48,384 bases of DNA, from NCBI GenBank assembly GCA_004321915.1, contig SCQE01000078.1:1-48384 (forward strand), read 5' to 3'. Positions 8,091 to 15,486 of the stretch are shown here, in pieces. Source of the stretch: Nitrospirota bacterium. GTDB taxonomy: Bacteria; Nitrospirota; Thermodesulfovibrionia; Thermodesulfovibrionales; Dissulfurispiraceae. Each line of letters starts with the position of its first letter. The stretch's first letter is position 1. Made by a program: the position numbers and the translations under genes. Under the pieces are notes generated by a model that saw nothing but the letters and a program-made list of their open reading frames with translations, searched no databases and was not told where the DNA came from.

Positions 8091-8863
8091 TTCATCACCC
8101 CCAACTCCTTCACAAGGGCATCCACCTGCTCCTCAAGGGTCCCGGAAAGCACCTTTCTGTCAACCTTGGCATCAGGGGCAAAAATATTCTTTACCTGAGT
8201 GGGAGAGCCCTTCAGCCCTACATTCTCCACCTCGGCGCCTATCGCATTTATGTCCATCTTGGTTATAACGGCCTTCTTGGCCGCCATCTTGCCTTTGAGC
8301 GAAGGCAGGCGCGGAATGTTTATCTCCTTAACAACCGTAAGCAGCACAGGCAGGGAGGACTCGACAACATCGTAACCGTCATCCATCAAACGCTGGACAC
8401 GGATGGATTTATCGGACACATCCTCCACCTTTCTCACATACGCTATGTGAGGGATGTTCAGAAATTCGGCCACTTCAGGCCCGACCTGCGCTGTGTCTCC
8501 GTCTATAGCCTGCTTGCCGCAAAGGATTATGTCAAAGCCTATCTTGTCTATCGCCTTGTAAAGCGCGTAGGATGTGGCCCATGTGTCCGCGCCCGCAAAC
8601 GCCCTGTCGGATATGAGCCTGACATCGTCGGCGCCCATCGCAATAGTCTCTCTCAACGCATCCTCGGCCTGCGGCGGCCCCATAGTTATGACCGTGACCT
8701 TTGCCCCTGTCTTATCTTTTATCTGGAGCGCGGCCTCTACAGCATGCGTGTCATAAGGATTTATGATGCTCGGAACCCCTTCTCTTATAAGGGTATTCGT
8801 CTCAGGGTTTATCCTCACCTCTGCGGTGTCAGGAACCTGTTTTATGCAGACGACAATATTCAC
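8081..8863 (-). CDS. etfB: Electron transfer flavoprotein beta subunit
   Basis: 260 residues, normal for the family. It starts MNIVVCIKQVPDTAEVRINP, contains NPYDTHAVEAALQIKD and GADDVRLISDRAFAGADTWA, and has the adenine-nucleotide-binding loop CGKQAIDGDTAQVGPEVAEF. The subunit binds AMP or a second FAD beside EtfA. DGDTAQVGPEVAE is the segment that in bifurcating ETFs contacts the extra flavin, but bifurcation cannot be decided from it alone. The stop overlaps the etfA start, so the subunits are co-translated. A 43-bp gap separates it from acpS upstream. Confidence 0.95.
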   Translation of the reverse strand: MNIVVCIKQVPDTAEVRINPETNTLIREGVPSIINPYDTHAVEAALQIKDKTGAKVTVITMGPPQAEDALRETIAMGADDVRLISDRAFAGADTWATSYALYKAIDKIGFDIILCGKQAIDGDTAQVGPEVAEFLNIPHIAYVRKVEDVSDKSIRVQRLMDDGYDVVESSLPVLLTVVKEINIPRLPSLKGKMAAKKAVITKMDINAIGAEVENVGLKGSPTQVKNIFAPDAKVDRKVLSGTLEEQVDALVKELGVMKCV

Positions 8864-8906
8864 CTAAGCCCTCCTGCAAGAATTTCTGAAACAGAAATTA
8901 TAATCT

Positions 8907-9272
8907 TTATGAGCTTTTTCTTTCAAGAACAGCCGATGCTATAGCATGGCCTTTTTCGTGTGAAACGCTCAGATGGATCATGAGTCCGGAATCGAGCGGG
9001 GACGACAGCCTGACATAAGGCCTGCCCGAAGGCTCGTTAAGTATCTCTATGTCCCTTAGTCCGCCCAGTTTTGAAAGACCTCCGAACGCCTTGATAACAG
9101 ACTCCTTGGCAGCAAAGCGCCCGGCAAAACAGGGATAAGGATTCTTGTTTTGCGAGCAATAGGCTATCTCATCAGGACTAAAAATCCTTTTTAGAAAAGT
9201 ATCGCCCCACTTTTCTACAGAGCTTTTTATCCTGCTTATCTCAACTATGTCTGTGCCGATGCCGAGAATCAT
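8907..9272 (-). CDS. acpS: Holo-[acyl-carrier-protein] synthase
   Basis: 121 residues, the family norm. MILGIGTDIVEISRI holds the Mg-binding Asp, RIFSPDEIAYC and FAGRFAAKESVIKAFG (the AKE motif) form the CoA and active-site pocket, and HLSVSHEKGHAIASAV is the C-terminal signature. It transfers 4'-phosphopantetheine from CoA to apo-ACP. It probably heads the etfBA-fabD-mdh-ndk operon. A TATAAT-like box lies on the minus strand at 9301-9306, but no matching -35 was found. Confidence 0.95.
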   Translation of the reverse strand: MILGIGTDIVEISRIKSSVEKWGDTFLKRIFSPDEIAYCSQNKNPYPCFAGRFAAKESVIKAFGGLSKLGGLRDIEILNEPSGRPYVRLSSPLDSGLMIHLSVSHEKGHAIASAVLERKSS

Positions 9273-9313
9273 GGGTTAATAAGGCAGTGTTAATAGGCTT
9301 ATTATAGATCTCA

Positions 9314-9667
9314 TTATTTTTGCTCACTCTTTAAATCTTCAAGGACTTTTTTTATTTTCGGCTTGAGTTGAGGCAATTTTTTCTTTATAACCCGCCAGAC
9401 AATATCATAGCGAATTCCAAAATACTCATGCGCGAGTTTATCCCTCATGCGCGCCAAGTCGCTCCACGGAATATCTTTTTGTCTGACTCTTACCTGTTGG
9501 GGAATATTCTTTACAGCCTCGCCGATAATCTCAAGCCGTTTTATTACTGCGTTCTTTGTCTTCTCATCCGAAACAAATTGTTCAAAATCCATATTTGCGA
9601 CAAATTCCTCGATGAAAGTTATCGACTCAACAATATCTTTCACATAAAGGGTATATTCACGCTTCAT
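9314..9667 (-). CDS. hepT: HepT-like toxin (DUF86 / HEPN RNase family)
   Basis: 117 residues, mostly helical. The catalytic HEPN motif RDKLAHEYFGI (Rx4HxY) near residues 72-82 is intact, which in characterised HepT proteins is the RNase active site that the partner antitoxin inactivates by AMPylation of the Tyr. Other family landmarks are DEKTKNAVIKRLEIIGEAVKN and YDIVWRVIKKKLPQL. The gene overlaps the 3' end of the nucleotidyltransferase gene by 4 bp, the standard antitoxin-first order of MNT-HEPN modules. It lies directly upstream of acpS, so the module has been inserted next to a core operon. Confidence 0.9.
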   Translation of the reverse strand: MKREYTLYVKDIVESITFIEEFVANMDFEQFVSDEKTKNAVIKRLEIIGEAVKNIPQQVRVRQKDIPWSDLARMRDKLAHEYFGIRYDIVWRVIKKKLPQLKPKIKKVLEDLKSEQK

Positions 9668-9957
9668 AAATAGACAACTTCCTTTAAAATTATATCTTTC
9701 AATTCAGGCCTTAAGCCTTCCCTGTCAATCAAATCAACCTTTTTCTTTAAAAGACGCTCCAGATAACGCTCAAGTTCTATAAATTCGAGCAAATCGGGTA
9801 TTTCATAAAAATCAACAAGGATGTCTATATCGCTCCTTTTTTTCTGGTCTCCCCGAACAAACGAACCGAAAATGCCGATCTCACTCACTTTATATTTTTT
9901 GCATACATTTTCTTTATTGCTTTTGATAATCGTCTTTATTTCATCTAATGTTTTCAA
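9664..9957 (-). CDS. mntA: MNT-type minimal nucleotidyltransferase antitoxin
   Basis: Start chosen at TTG 9957, with GGAGG ten bases upstream. The frame stays open to 10020 from an ATG with no ribosome binding site, and the added residues are not conserved. This gives 97 residues. EIGIFGSFVRGDQKKRSDIDILVDF is the GSx(10)DxD nucleotidyltransferase motif, complete with both metal-binding Asp residues. In HepT/MntA pairs this protein poly-AMPylates the toxin Tyr and silences it. It overlaps hepT by 4 bp. Confidence 0.88.
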   Translation of the reverse strand: MKTLDEIKTIIKSNKENVCKKYKVSEIGIFGSFVRGDQKKRSDIDILVDFYEIPDLLEFIELERYLERLLKKKVDLIDREGLRPELKDIILKEVVYL

Positions 9958-10150
9958 AACCCTTTGCCCTCCTATATTGAAGATTATAGCAAAACTATGC
10001 CCTATTGACTCGCCTGCCATCCATACCGATACCGAGGATTATGGGTTAATCTCCTGATGGTGCGTAAAATAAAAAGCCTTTTGCGGCTGTGTCTTTAAAT
10101 TGTACCTGTTTTTATAACACATTCATGCCTGTTTTTTACAAAGTCTATGT

Positions 10151-10196
10151 CATTGTTGAATCCCACATTGTTGAATCCCCGATATTCTGATAAAAT
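10151..10196 (+). promoter_or_regulatory. Candidate promoter with tandem operator-like repeats before the 84-residue gene
   Basis: The 14-mer CATTGTTGAATCCC occurs twice, at 10151-10164 and 10166-10179, one and a half helical turns apart. TTGTTG (10168-10173) and TAAAAT (10191-10196) are separated by 17 bp and could be weak -35/-10 boxes, so the second repeat would cover the -35. This layout suits autoregulation, but that is inference. Confidence 0.4.
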
Positions 10197-10214
10197 ATAT
10201 TTCAAGGGTGGCTT

Positions 10215-10469
10215 ATGAAGAAGGAGAACAAACAGAAGATTAACGATGATCTGCGCCCAGAGTATGACCTGAAGGAACTATTGAAAACAGGCGTTCGCGG
10301 AAAATATGCCCGTCGTTTTCAGGAGGGAACCAATCTGGTGCTGTTGGAGCCCGATGTTGCAGATGAATTTCCGGATGGTGAGACAGTAAATAAAACATTA
10401 AGACTGGTAATGCAGTTAAGAAAACATCCTAAGCCCAAGCCTGCTTTGAGAAGGGCAGTTCGGGCATAG
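10215..10469 (+). CDS. Small hypothetical protein, antitoxin-like
   Basis: 84 residues, ATG with AGGGTGG upstream. The sequence DDLRPEYDLKELLKTGVRGKY, then GTNLVLLEPDVADEFPDGETVNKTLR, belongs to a widespread family of small proteins (LRPEYD...GVRGKY...NLVLL.PDVA..FP) often found near toxin genes. The second half looks like a short helical segment similar to antitoxin C termini. The molecular role is not established. No toxin-like partner is next to it: about 100 bp downstream comes the end of a mobile-element repeat. It may be an orphaned antitoxin. The N terminus is lysine rich. Confidence 0.7.
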   Translation: MKKENKQKINDDLRPEYDLKELLKTGVRGKYARRFQEGTNLVLLEPDVADEFPDGETVNKTLRLVMQLRKHPKPKPALRRAVRA

Positions 10470-10541
10470 TTTGGAATGGTCAAACTATGGGGCTAATTGA
10501 ATCCGAGAAGTTGTCTTTATTTTCCCACACACATATTGCAT

Positions 10542-10556
10542 TGCAAGACCTGACCC
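10542..10556 (+). repeat. Solo copy of the RAYT-element end motif
   Basis: TGCAAGACCTGACCC is identical to the right end of the transposase element at 12323-12339 and inverted relative to the copies at 11286-11302 and 11399-11415. The preceding bases TTGCAT also match the 12317-12322 flank. It sits 13 bp before the start codon of the 211-residue gene. Confidence 0.75.
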
Positions 10557-10569
10557 TATGACCTGACTC

Positions 10570-11205
10570 ATGCTACAAACACTTACAAAAAACGCGTTTC
10601 CTGAAATAATCAGCTCTACGCTTTACGCGGTAGACGCCGGGGTGCTGCACTATGTTTATGTCGGACGAAATGCGTGGCATTCCATCTGGGTAACTCTTTA
10701 TTCGGAAGGTTGCATGCACTTATCGCTAGAGTCCGCTAAACAGTATGCCGAGAGAAATAGAACTCAGGGTTCTGTTTTCAACATCAAAGAACTTCCTTGC
10801 TTAATACTTCGTTCCGAAGGAGGGAGTGTTTTTGTAACGCAAATAAACACCCAGCATCCGCTGAAAGATTATTTGGCAACTGCTGTTCGCTCCGAGCCGG
10901 GTAGGAATCTAGTGCTAATTGAAAACGCAAGAAACTGCTACTTGGAGAAGGGTGCCCAAATGCAAGGCGCGGTTCTATCCTTTGCTTGGAATAGTCGATT
11001 CTGGGAGAAAGATCAGCCTTCAAACAATTCCGTAATTGTCGTTGCGTCTAACGACCCAGAAGAGAAAGCACAGCGTATTTTAAGCCAAGAATTTCAGTTA
11101 CGAGTATCCCGTTCATATGGCAGAAACTATCTTCTAGGTTGGCGAGAGATGCAAACAAAGATTTCGGCGGAATCCGTCGTAAGACTTGCCGCCCCCTTTG
11201 CCTAA
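10570..11205 (+). CDS. Hypothetical protein, probable integron-type gene cassette
   Basis: 211 residues with no recognised domain, signal peptide or membrane segment. Cys is rare and aromatic residues are frequent (YVGRNAWHSIWVTLYSEGC). No good ribosome binding site precedes ATG 10570. Composition and context differ from neighbouring core genes. The stop codon TAA is embedded in GCCTAAC at 11200-11206, the usual position of the R'' core of an integron attC site, and a hairpin-forming sequence follows. Cassette genes of unknown function ending this way are common in environmental integrons. The gene lies between inverted copies of the RAYT end motif (10542 and 11286). Function unknown. Confidence 0.6.
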   Translation: MLQTLTKNAFPEIISSTLYAVDAGVLHYVYVGRNAWHSIWVTLYSEGCMHLSLESAKQYAERNRTQGSVFNIKELPCLILRSEGGSVFVTQINTQHPLKDYLATAVRSEPGRNLVLIENARNCYLEKGAQMQGAVLSFAWNSRFWEKDQPSNNSVIVVASNDPEEKAQRILSQEFQLRVSRSYGRNYLLGWREMQTKISAESVVRLAAPFA

Positions 11206-11261
11206 CACCACGCAGTTGAGCGGCTCACTCCTGAACCTTCACTCCGCTGCGCTACGTGAAG
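11200..11261 (+). other. Half attC-like recombination site
   Basis: GCCTAAC (11200-11206) fits the RYYYAAC core and is followed by CACCACGCAGTTGAGCGG, an L''-like arm. CTTCAC (11237-11242) pairs with GTGAAG (11256-11261) around a CCGCTGCGCTAC-like terminal loop. The right arm and GTTRRRY core expected next are absent, and a transposable-element end begins about 20 bp later. Likely a broken attC. Confidence 0.45.
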
Positions 11262-11280
11262 AACCAAGAGTTCGTCAGCA

Positions 11281-11501
11281 CACAATGGGGTCAGGTCTTG
11301 CATCGTGCAGAAATATCTTTCTCTATTTCCGTAACCCGCTTGACAGCTCTGCTTATTGTCGAATAGTGCACCTTAAACCCCTCTGCAACAATACACAATG
11401 GGGTCAGGTCTTGCATCGTGCAGAAACCCCTTTCTCTCTTTCTGTCACCCGCTTGACAGCTCTGCTTATTGTAGAATAGTGCACCTTAAACCCCTCTGCA
11501 A
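11281..11501. repeat. Tandem duplication of the RAYT element 3' end
   Basis: Two 108-bp copies, 11281-11388 and 11394-11501, are repeated with a period of 113 bp and differ at only a handful of bases. Each begins CACAATGGGGTCAGGTCTTG and ends CCCCTCTGCAA. The right copy is the functional 3' end of the transposase gene, coding for its last residues. The left copy is a detached duplicate of the same end. Confidence 0.9.
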
Positions 11502-12339
11502 TCTCTCTCAAGGTATATCCATATTTTACATGCGCATCATAAATCTGCCGGTCTTTATCATCATCAGCCTTCTTTCCGATTCCTTTGAGCAGTTCTTTCA
11601 GCGGCGGCCTTGTAGCGTGACGCTGCTCTTTCGGCACTTCCTTTATATCCTGCTTTCCCAGCAAAAGGTTTTCAAATCTATCGACAAATTCATCATGCCC
11701 GAGTATCAACTGCCCGCGAACAGCCTTCAATGGCGATTCCTCGCTCATGCCGCTCCGCACAAACTCTCTGTACCTCTGCACTGCGTTCTCTCTCTTTTCT
11801 CCGAACTGTAAAAGTATCCAATCCGTCGTCAGGCAAGAAACTTTTATGTTTTTTCCGATTGTGGCGTTATAGCTGCTCCATCCCCAGTCTCCGGGACTTT
11901 TCGCCAATCCCGCTCTCACCGGATTCAGTACGACATAACGGCACAGTTCAAGAAGATAGCTATCTTTATCAACGAGAATTGCCTTGTACCTTCCCTGCAA
12001 TATGTGCCCAACTCTCTGGTGTCTGCGATTAAATCGCTGTGTATAAACTCCGTTAAGCTGTCTCATTCCTTTTGACAGATTGCCTTCCGTGGTCTCAACC
12101 AACAGGTGATAATGATTGCCCATAAGGCAATAGGCATGCAGTATCCATGAGTAACGTTTTACTATAGAGCAAAGGGTGTCCAGAAAATCGGAGCAATCGT
12201 TTTCATCAGGGAAGATGGTCTCACGCGCGTTGCCTCTTGAGGTCACATGATATACAGCTCCGGGGATTTCTATTCTCAGCGGCCTTGCCATGGATAAATG
12301 ATACCATGCTTTTATGTTGCATTGCAAGACCTGACCCCA
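11399..12339. mobile_element. RAYT (Y1 transposase) element with 17-bp inverted ends
   Basis: TGGGGTCAGGTCTTGCA at 11399-11415 is the exact reverse complement of 12323-12339, and the single gene between them is a REP-associated tyrosine transposase. The right end has interrupted the dnaJ-like gene. A further duplicate of the left end lies at 11286-11302. Confidence 0.8.
11404..12291 (-). CDS. REP-associated tyrosine transposase (Y1/HUH family)
   Basis: The start is placed at ATG 12291 (MARPLRIEIPGAVYHVTSRG), the conserved beginning of this family; an upstream in-frame ATG would run into the element end. About 295 residues. GNHYHLLVET is the HUH metal-binding motif, and CRYVVLNPVRAGL contains the likely nucleophilic Tyr of the Y1 domain. 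After the catalytic domain (about 1-170) a C-terminal region ends in YTLREIAEGFKVHYSTISRA, a helix-turn-helix that probably helps DNA recognition. Such enzymes cut and join single-stranded DNA at REP-like hairpins. The gene looks intact. Confidence 0.9.
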   Translation of the reverse strand: MARPLRIEIPGAVYHVTSRGNARETIFPDENDCSDFLDTLCSIVKRYSWILHAYCLMGNHYHLLVETTEGNLSKGMRQLNGVYTQRFNRRHQRVGHILQGRYKAILVDKDSYLLELCRYVVLNPVRAGLAKSPGDWGWSSYNATIGKNIKVSCLTTDWILLQFGEKRENAVQRYREFVRSGMSEESPLKAVRGQLILGHDEFVDRFENLLLGKQDIKEVPKEQRHATRPPLKELLKGIGKKADDDKDRQIYDAHVKYGYTLREIAEGFKVHYSTISRAVKRVTEREKGVSARCKT

Positions 12340-12785
12340 AATCTATGCACAAAACCCAAGGAAAATGTTATCACCATACCAACGAAACCAAAAAGCAACA
12401 TGAACAGTGCCCCTGAATCTGGCATATTATAACGCAAATATTTCTTGATTGCCGTTATTCTTGATGAATAACTTTTTGAGGCATGAAAATCGGATCTATC
12501 ATTATATTGAGTGGACTGAGCAGTATTTTTAGAATCATACCTCTGTTCTGCAAAAGGCTTAGAGGGTTTTTGGTACGAATTATTAGTTAAATACTTTTGT
12601 ATTTCCTCATAAGCTTTATTTATTTGTTGTAGTTTTTTTTGAGCTTTTGGATGCAACTTTTCATCATGAATATGCTTGTCTGGATGCCAAACTTTGACTA
12701 AATCCCTATAAGCTTCTTTTATTTCTGTTGGAGAAGCCCCAAGTTCTAGACCAAGAGTTGCATAGTGCTTGCTTATGTCAGACAT
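12312..12785 (-). CDS. DnaJ-domain membrane protein, C terminus replaced by mobile-element sequence
   Basis: 157 residues. The J domain is residues 6-66, with HPD in VKVWHPDKHIHDE and the helix KAQKKLQQINKAYEEIQKYL. It would stimulate the ATPase of an Hsp70. A polar Gln/Ser/Asn-rich linker follows, then one hydrophobic segment (FMLLFGFVGMVITFSLGFVH, about 128-147), so the J domain would face the cytoplasm from the membrane. The last eight residues, GVRSCNAT, are encoded by the right end of the RAYT element (12323-12339), and the stop lies inside that element. The original C terminus has therefore been lost. Confidence 0.75.
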   Translation of the reverse strand: MSDISKHYATLGLELGASPTEIKEAYRDLVKVWHPDKHIHDEKLHPKAQKKLQQINKAYEEIQKYLTNNSYQKPSKPFAEQRYDSKNTAQSTQYNDRSDFHASKSYSSRITAIKKYLRYNMPDSGALFMLLFGFVGMVITFSLGFVHRFGVRSCNAT

Positions 12786-12857
12786 TTTAAAAATATAATT
12801 CGCTGCCTGTCAATTTGTCCTGGATCATACCCTCCACTTCCAAGAATCTGTGGTGGC

Positions 12858-13058
12858 TCATCCACAACTAATCCCATACAGCGCATTGCTGCCACCCATA
12901 ATCAAAAGAAACAGAACCACAAACACTAATCCGACATCCAGAATTGCACGAAAACGTGAACCACCCTTGCTCCGCCTATCCTTATACGCAAAGGGTCCCA
13001 AAAAAACGCAGATACCAAGCGCGGTGCCGATAAATCCGCCCCAATTAATTATTGTCAT
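12858..13058 (-). CDS. Small two-helix membrane protein, unknown function
   Basis: 66 residues, with two hydrophobic stretches: GGFIGTALGICVFLGPFAY (about 7-25) and LDVGLVFVVLFLLIMGGSN (about 40-58). A basic loop, KDRRSKGGSRFR, joins them and by the positive-inside rule would be cytoplasmic. No family is recognised and the ribosome binding site is poor. It lies 72 bp upstream of the dnaJ-like gene in the same direction and could be co-transcribed with it. Coding status rests on the clean helix-loop-helix pattern. Confidence 0.5.
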   Translation of the reverse strand: MTIINWGGFIGTALGICVFLGPFAYKDRRSKGGSRFRAILDVGLVFVVLFLLIMGGSNALYGISCG

Positions 13059-13182
13059 TGATTTGGAAATAGAAAATGATATCGAGGATGCATTTTACAC
13101 AAACCTCCTTAATCAGCTAATTCATTTACTATACAATATCACAATCGCCACTCGATAAAAAAACAAATAAATATTGCATTAC

Positions 13183-15486
13183 CTAGTCTTCCTCAATGCT
13201 ATCTACCGCAAACTGGGGAAATTCATTAGATTGAACGAACCCTACCAGTTCATTCAATAATGCATTATTTTGCATAAAAGCGAATTCTCCTTGCTCCTTT
13301 TCTTTCACCCAGTTAAGAGCGTCATCGTAGTAAGTTAATTTAGCATGGCAACCTTTTTCCCAAAGACCAATGACAATTTTTGTTGCTATAAATACTTTCA
13401 GGCTTTCTACTAACGCATCCTCCACCAAAAGCTGTTTTAAAATTGAATCTATTCGTTGTTTGATAATATCACTATCTTTTAACCCGTCAATGACATCATA
13501 GCCGAAACTGCCATCTTCTATATTTAGTTTCATGACCTCTTCGTATGCAGAAAGTAATTTATTTCTTATAACTTCTAAGTCTCTTGGCGGGGCTTCGCGT
13601 GAACACTCCATCATTGCTATCGATGGTTTTATGGGTGATGCTAAACTAAATTTCCCATTTTCGATTCCGTGCCATCCCTGAGTAAGCATTACAGGAACCT
13701 TTCTTAATTCACACTCTTCGATGGTTTTGTCTTTGTCTTCACGTTGTTCTATACCGATAAAGCTTGTATGTTTGGAAAGAATGCCAAACTCTTTAGACAG
13801 TTCGACTATCTTGTTTTTGACTATATTCGACTTTCTTTTTTTCTGTTTTGTGCCGGAGTTTTCATTTAAAGACTTTGCTTCCATTTCTCTGATTATTTCG
13901 CGAGCCCAGAGCTTAGAAATAGGGCTTTGAATTCCCTCTATAGCGAATACAGGAATAGACCATTTTACCTTGCTGCCTTTGAACACACCATTTACGGCTA
14001 TCTCATCTTTAATCTCAGCCTCTTTAATTCTTGCGAATATTGTGGTGATGGTTCTTTTATATGCAAATGCCGCAGCAGGCGTCTGCTCGATCTTTTTACC
14101 TGATATTTTTATATCTTCCACACATCCACCTGTAAATCTGCTTAACAGCCTTAGCATTTTAGTCTTTACTGATTCACCGGGCGCAATCATTTCATAAGTT
14201 CCACCCGAAACCCGGGATGTCTCCTTTATTAGTTGCTCATTCGGTCCATATCCGATGCCTACCGTGAATAGTTTGTTTTCTCTGGCATGCTTGCTGACCA
14301 ATTCAGATATCTCTGATTCATTTCCTACTTCACCATCGGTTATCAGTATTACATCGCGCTTGTTCTCAACAGATGGTGTGCCCTCAAAAATATTGCTAAG
14401 GGCATCGTAAACTTCAGTGCCGCCCATGTCGGCATCTATCTTGGCGATATAATCTATCGCCTTTTTCCGTGTGTTCTGATTAACTGCCATGCTTTTTTTG
14501 AAGAGCTTTGTATATTCACTGCCAAACTTATATATGTTGAAATAAACACCATCACCCAGCGACTTTACCAAAATATCTAATGCATCTTTGGCCTCAGTGA
14601 TAGAACTGCCTGACATAGACCCGGAGCAATCAAGAAGAAATACAATCTCTTTTTCATTGTCATCCTTATCACTGTTATCGCCTGCAATTTCGTCCGGATC
14701 TAATAAGTCTATCTGTAGAAATTTGTCCCCGGTGTTATCTACACATAAGTATGCTTTTGACTTTGAATCTTCCTTATGCTTTACATTTAAGACAAAATCT
14801 TTATCCATTTCGACTGTATCGGCAGAAAACTCTACCATGATTGATTCAGCATTAAAAGATGTTCTTATCTTATGAGAAGGCGATTCCACAGCGGTGATAG
14901 TTTCCTTGCCGTGAATATTGAGTTTGATGCTTAATCCATAAGAAACATGTGATCTGAATTCAGGATTGACCCTCTCTCCTTCAGGTATGCCGTTATAATC
15001 GGGCATATTGTCAGGAATATACCTAGGTGAGATTGTTGTAGGCAGATAAAAACGCACCTCATTGTCGTTATTTTCAAGCAAAGTAACATATTCTGTTTCA
15101 ATGGTTACGGTTGATTTGGGGTTTAGGTTTCCGACCGAAAGTGTAAATATATTGCTTCTTTCCTGATCCAAAAGGTATGCGCCATCCCCCTCTGAAAGGG
15201 CTTTGTCGTATTGCTCAAACGCAGCTTCGCGCTCATCAACAGAACCCACTACAGTTTTTTCATTGGTCTTGATTGTAAATCCGCAAACCGCTGCGCCTTC
15301 CGGCAAAGGGTATTTATAAATCGCCTCTAATGGACAGTCTTCGTTATTTTTAAAGCGGTGAATGATTTTTACTCTGGCGGCGGTTCCTGTTATATCGCCT
15401 ATTACCTCTACCCCCATTAGAGGAATTTCGACCTCTCTTTTATGATCACCCTCTGCAATAACGCCTACGAGCACTGTCTCACTCAT
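13183..15486 (-). CDS. VIT and von Willebrand factor A domain protein
   Basis: Start chosen at ATG 15486, preceded by AAAGGAGG at nine bases; the frame stays open to 15597 but that part overlaps the merR-like gene. 767 residues. The N-terminal VIT domain (about 1-130) has the typical KNNEDCPLEAIYKYPLPEGA and SEGDGAYLLDQERSNIFTLS. The VWA domain (about 280-450) contains VFLLDCSGSMSGSSI, an intact DxSxS MIDAS metal site, plus VILITDGEVGNE. The C-terminal third is alpha-rich with GILSKHTSFIGIEQRED. No signal peptide was seen, so it is probably cytoplasmic. Bacterial VIT-VWA proteins are thought to scaffold protein interactions; the partner is unknown. It overlaps the merR-like gene by 8 bp. Confidence 0.88.
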   Translation of the reverse strand: MSETVLVGVIAEGDHKREVEIPLMGVEVIGDITGTAARVKIIHRFKNNEDCPLEAIYKYPLPEGAAVCGFTIKTNEKTVVGSVDEREAAFEQYDKALSEGDGAYLLDQERSNIFTLSVGNLNPKSTVTIETEYVTLLENNDNEVRFYLPTTISPRYIPDNMPDYNGIPEGERVNPEFRSHVSYGLSIKLNIHGKETITAVESPSHKIRTSFNAESIMVEFSADTVEMDKDFVLNVKHKEDSKSKAYLCVDNTGDKFLQIDLLDPDEIAGDNSDKDDNEKEIVFLLDCSGSMSGSSITEAKDALDILVKSLGDGVYFNIYKFGSEYTKLFKKSMAVNQNTRKKAIDYIAKIDADMGGTEVYDALSNIFEGTPSVENKRDVILITDGEVGNESEISELVSKHARENKLFTVGIGYGPNEQLIKETSRVSGGTYEMIAPGESVKTKMLRLLSRFTGGCVEDIKISGKKIEQTPAAAFAYKRTITTIFARIKEAEIKDEIAVNGVFKGSKVKWSIPVFAIEGIQSPISKLWAREIIREMEAKSLNENSGTKQKKRKSNIVKNKIVELSKEFGILSKHTSFIGIEQREDKDKTIEECELRKVPVMLTQGWHGIENGKFSLASPIKPSIAMMECSREAPPRDLEVIRNKLLSAYEEVMKLNIEDGSFGYDVIDGLKDSDIIKQRIDSILKQLLVEDALVESLKVFIATKIVIGLWEKGCHAKLTYYDDALNWVKEKEQGEFAFMQNNALLNELVGFVQSNEFPQFAVDSIEED

